From the NCBI RefSeq assembly GCF_052324685.1, contig NW_027506900.1, positions 89,501-153,500 of the forward strand: a stretch of 64,000 nucleotides of DNA, given 5' to 3'. Origin of the DNA: Brachyhypopomus gauderio (lineage: Eukaryota; Chordata; Actinopteri; Gymnotiformes; Hypopomidae). The position numbers and the translations under genes are program-made. The notes under the pieces are model-generated. The model saw nothing but the letters and a program-made list of their open reading frames with translations, had not been told where the DNA came from and did not search any database. This document shows, piece after piece, positions 61,377 through 64,000 of this stretch; within the stretch, counting starts at the first letter, position 1; each line of letters opens with the position of its first letter.

Positions 61377-63816
61377 TCAGTGTTCTTGCAGAGCTCTCTG
61401 GCAGTGGTAGAGGAGGCAGTCGGGGAAACTGGACAGTGAGGAACGCAGCCACACAGCAAGAGAGGCACCATGTACACGGCAGTGCATCAGACAGGGGGCG
61501 CCGTGGAGCAACCGACAAGCCACAATACCCTCTGAACCTGCAGATTACAGCAAATGTTAAAAAAGTTAAAATTGTGATTTAAAGTTGCACAAACATTTAC
61601 AGTATGTATGAAGGTGATGTATTCATTAACCACAGCTGTTTAAAACTGTACAACACTGTACTGACGGTTCTTACCGATAATGTCTACTATGTGCAGCTGG
61701 AGGCGGTCCTTCAGGACATTGAGCGTGGCTGTGAGAGGCTCGCCAACATCTGTCACCAGTCTCAGGTTCTGCTTCACATCATGAGAGCAGGACAACCACA
61801 GTTTCCCATAATCCTCAGTGTTCAGCACCAGGGGCCTGTAGGCAGCGCATATTTTCAAATTTATCAGATGCCAATGAGACAGATACACTAAATATTCGCT
61901 CACCCATCCAAATTATCGAAATCAGATGTTCCAATCACTTCCATGGCCACAGACATAAAAATAAGCAACTTTGTGAAAGAATGAGTCGCTCTCAGAAGCT
62001 CAGTGAATTCCAATGTGGAACTGTGATAGGATGCTACCTGTGCAACTTTATGTATTATAAGAAATGGAAGTGATTGGGAACAACAGCAACTCAGCCATGA
62101 AATGGTAGACTATGTAAACTGACGGAGCGGGGTCAGTGGATGCTGAAGCGCATAGTGTGAAGAGGTCGCCAACTTTCTGTAGAGTCAATCACTACAGACA
62201 TCCAAACTTCATGTGGCCTTCAGATTAGCTCAAGAACAGTGTGCAGAGAGCTTCATGGAATGGGTTTCCATGGTTGAGCAGCTGCATCCAAGCCATACAT
62301 CACCAAGTGCAATGCAAAGCATCAGATGCAGTGGTGTAAAGCACGCTGCCACTGGGCTCTAGAGCAGTGGAGGCACGTTCTCTGGAGTGACGAATCACGC
62401 TTCTCCATCTGGCAATCTGATGGACGAGTGTGGGTTTGACGGTTGCCAGGAGAACGGTACTTGTCTGACTGCATTGTGCCAAGTGTAAAGTTTGGTGGAT
62501 GGGAGAGTATGGTGTGGGGTTGTTTTTCAGGAGCTGTGCTTGGCCCCTTAGTTCCAATGAAAGGAACTTTGAATGCATCAGCATACCAAGACATTTTGGA
62601 CAATTCCATGCTCCCAACATTGTGGCAACAGTTTGGAGCTGGCCCCTTCCTCTTCCAACATGACACACACAATAATGTTCCGAGATTTGGATGTTGCGTA
62701 CTGACAATCACGCTGTCTCATCCAAATACCCCCCGCTCCAATTTTATTTGTTGATAGTGGCACACTCATTGACTAGACACGTTAAAGTTGGCACCCCGTT
62801 CTATAGGATCAAGATCTCGGGACTGTGAAGGCCAGCGAAGCAAGAAAAACTCGGTTCTGGAACCAATCCATGACTATAAGACCCACGTGGTATGCTGCAT
62901 TGTCCTAATAGAAGTGTCCTTCTGCCATTGGGTAAACATCTGCCATGAAGGGATGAACTTGGTTGGCTACAATGCTTAGCTAATCTCTACTGTTCAAACA
63001 TCCATGTATCAGAGGACCCGGTGTGTGCCAAGAAAGCATTCCCCAAATCACTACTCCACCTCCACCAGCCTGAACTGACATAAAGGGCTCGTTCATTCAT
63101 GTTGCTTGCACCAAACCCTCCGACCAGATGATGTTTCTCCACTGCCGAGTGATCAAACGTTTGTGCTCTTTGGACAGAGATGCCACTTGAACTGGTCGGC
63201 CTCTGTTGTAGCCCGTGTTCTCTGAGGAGCGATGAACTGGGAGAGTAGACACACCAGTTGGAGCGCTGGCGTTGGGCTGCTATCTTCTCGACTGTTCCCC
63301 ACAACCATCTGACGTGCTCCTCAGACCCACTTTAATCATCGAGCCGTTTTCTCCGTAGGAGAACACCCACCCCTAAGACTGCCCTGCCCTCGTACGACTT
63401 TTGTGTTCTTCCCGCTCTGTTGCAAGACAAGCCTAAGTCAAGCCCTCATGAACGACATTCAAATGAACAATTCTGTCGCCCACTTTGACAGTAGAACAGA
63501 GTAACACAAAGTCCACAAAGTAACGTCCTGCTAATGGCATGCACGATAATCAGTGCATAGGCTGAAAATAATCAATGATCAGAATCATTTTGTAATAAGT
63601 ATCCCCAGGACTGCAGTTGTCATACCTGATGAAGTCAGCTGTGGAGAGCTTGCCAGAGAAGGGCAGGGTTTGTGTGGGTCCAAGCTGCGTTTGGTAGGAC
63701 ACCGTGCCACTGAAGGGGACATGAGTGTGAGGACTCTCCATGAGGAGAGTGTATCGGCACACAGATGAAGTCCTGCCGGCCACACACTCCATCACGTTTC
63801 CTCTTAGGCTGGCCGT
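61377..63816 (-). CDS. ap4e1: AP-4 complex epsilon subunit, 3' exons (ear domain), partial
   Basis: Three minus-strand exons, 63816-63626, 61835-61675 and 61537-61377, join in frame with GT-AG borders and stop at 61377-61379. They encode [39 protein letters not shown] then [27 protein letters not shown] then [20 protein letters not shown], and the C-terminus [15 protein letters not shown]. This matches the C-terminal appendage of AP4E1 as I know it (DFIRPL, FGKLWLSF, DVKQN, CLLHCRVH, DYLLYQCQK). The AP-4 adaptor sorts cargo, including ATG9A, at the trans-Golgi network. In mammals AP4E1 and CYP19A1 are near neighbours, which supports the call. The 5' remainder lies beyond the window; sequence 63830-64000 could include a further exon but none is certain. 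The intron 61836-63625 holds Tc1 debris. Confidence 0.85.
61915..62755 (+). mobile_element. Degenerate Tc1-like element, 5' two-thirds
   Basis: The plus strand reads [17 protein letters not shown] (61981-), a characteristic start of one teleost Tc1 group. After many breaks it continues with [16 protein letters not shown]-like text (62390s), [19 protein letters not shown] (62446-), [20 protein letters not shown] and FLFQHD (second catalytic Asp). The C-terminal part with the last catalytic acid is missing. Stops and shifts throughout. Confidence 0.85.
62765..63545 (-). mobile_element. Second degenerate Tc1-like element, opposite orientation
   Basis: The minus strand carries damaged Tc1 transposase text: [20 protein letters not shown] (about 63070-63015), [16 protein letters not shown] and a NAAYH region where the second catalytic Asp segment belongs, ending near 62770. 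It belongs to a different Tc1 group from its neighbour. Ends are not resolved, and it may have landed on, and replaced, the missing 3' part of the first element. Confidence 0.7.
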
Positions 63817-64000
63817 CTGGGAGGAAGTCAAAACAGGTGAAAGGTTAAAGTTGCATTCAGCAAGGACTTTCATGGTTTTCTGAGATGTTGTCAGTTTGGT
63901 GGGTGCAGTCATAGGTCTGGATGAGCCAACTGAGCACTGCCATCTTTTGTGTGCTTTGTAACAAAACACAAGTGAATCAATCACACCATCTCAAAACTTG

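Noticed and set aside
61261-61518. Minus-strand 85-codon frame over the last ap4e1 exon.
   Set aside because: Wrong frame; the frame set by the preceding exon gives the ap4e1 C-terminus ending ALQEH.
62300-62711. Minus-strand frames of 129-135 codons.
   Set aside because: Antisense of the degenerate plus-strand Tc1 transposase.

Overview
The window is vertebrate genomic DNA from a ray-finned (teleost) fish. Genes are split into short exons with GT-AG introns. The rest is dominated by fish-type mobile elements: Tc1-like, hAT, pogo-like, Harbinger and Ginger-like DNA transposons, L1 and L2 LINEs, a Ty3/gypsy chromovirus, a tRNA SINE and a 5S-derived fragment, plus long CA/GT microsatellites. 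The species cannot be fixed from the sequence.

Four host genes can be read. (1) A four-exon gene for a 132-residue secreted peptide precursor (3496-4622, +), lying where mammals have secretin, immediately upstream of CDHR5 in the same orientation. (2) Two tandem copies of cdhr5 (mucin-like protocadherin): copy A (8134-12297, +) has signal peptide and four cadherin repeats but no membrane exons; copy B (32871-48418, +) is complete, with mucin-like exon, transmembrane segment and cytoplasmic tail. (3) A complete nine-exon aromatase gene (cyp19a1, probably the brain form, 56715-60006, +). (4) The last three recognisable exons of ap4e1, encoding the AP-4 epsilon ear domain, on the minus strand (61377-63816) and running off the right edge.

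The two cdhr5 copies arose by tandem duplication of 4329-12818. The junction is readable at 12817-12818, with a 2-bp microhomology, so it also carried a duplicate of the peptide gene's last exon (13052-13118). Unit 2 was later inflated by about 17 kb of nested elements (13426-30750): an LTR-like block holding a Ginger-like inverted-repeat element (itself holding a SINE), then an L1 split by a pogo-like element and three hAT elements, the largest hAT containing another hAT, an unclassified LTR-like element with an acidic repeat protein, and gag/protease debris. Further insertions lie in copy B introns 1 and 2 (hAT, Harbinger, gypsy chromovirus) and between its mucin and membrane exons (Tc1).

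Layout: 1-3400 minisatellite and non-coding; 3.5-13.1 kb peptide gene and cdhr5 copy A; 13.4-30.7 kb nested transposons; 30.7-48.6 kb cdhr5 copy B; 48.6-56.5 kb intergenic with tandem repeat, palindrome, Tc1, LINE and pogo-like debris; 56.7-60.5 kb aromatase with minisatellites on both sides of its last exon; 61.4-64 kb ap4e1 with Tc1 debris in an intron. The genes do not form one pathway: cdhr5 organises the brush-border intermicrovillar adhesion complex, aromatase makes oestrogens, AP-4 sorts cargo at the trans-Golgi.
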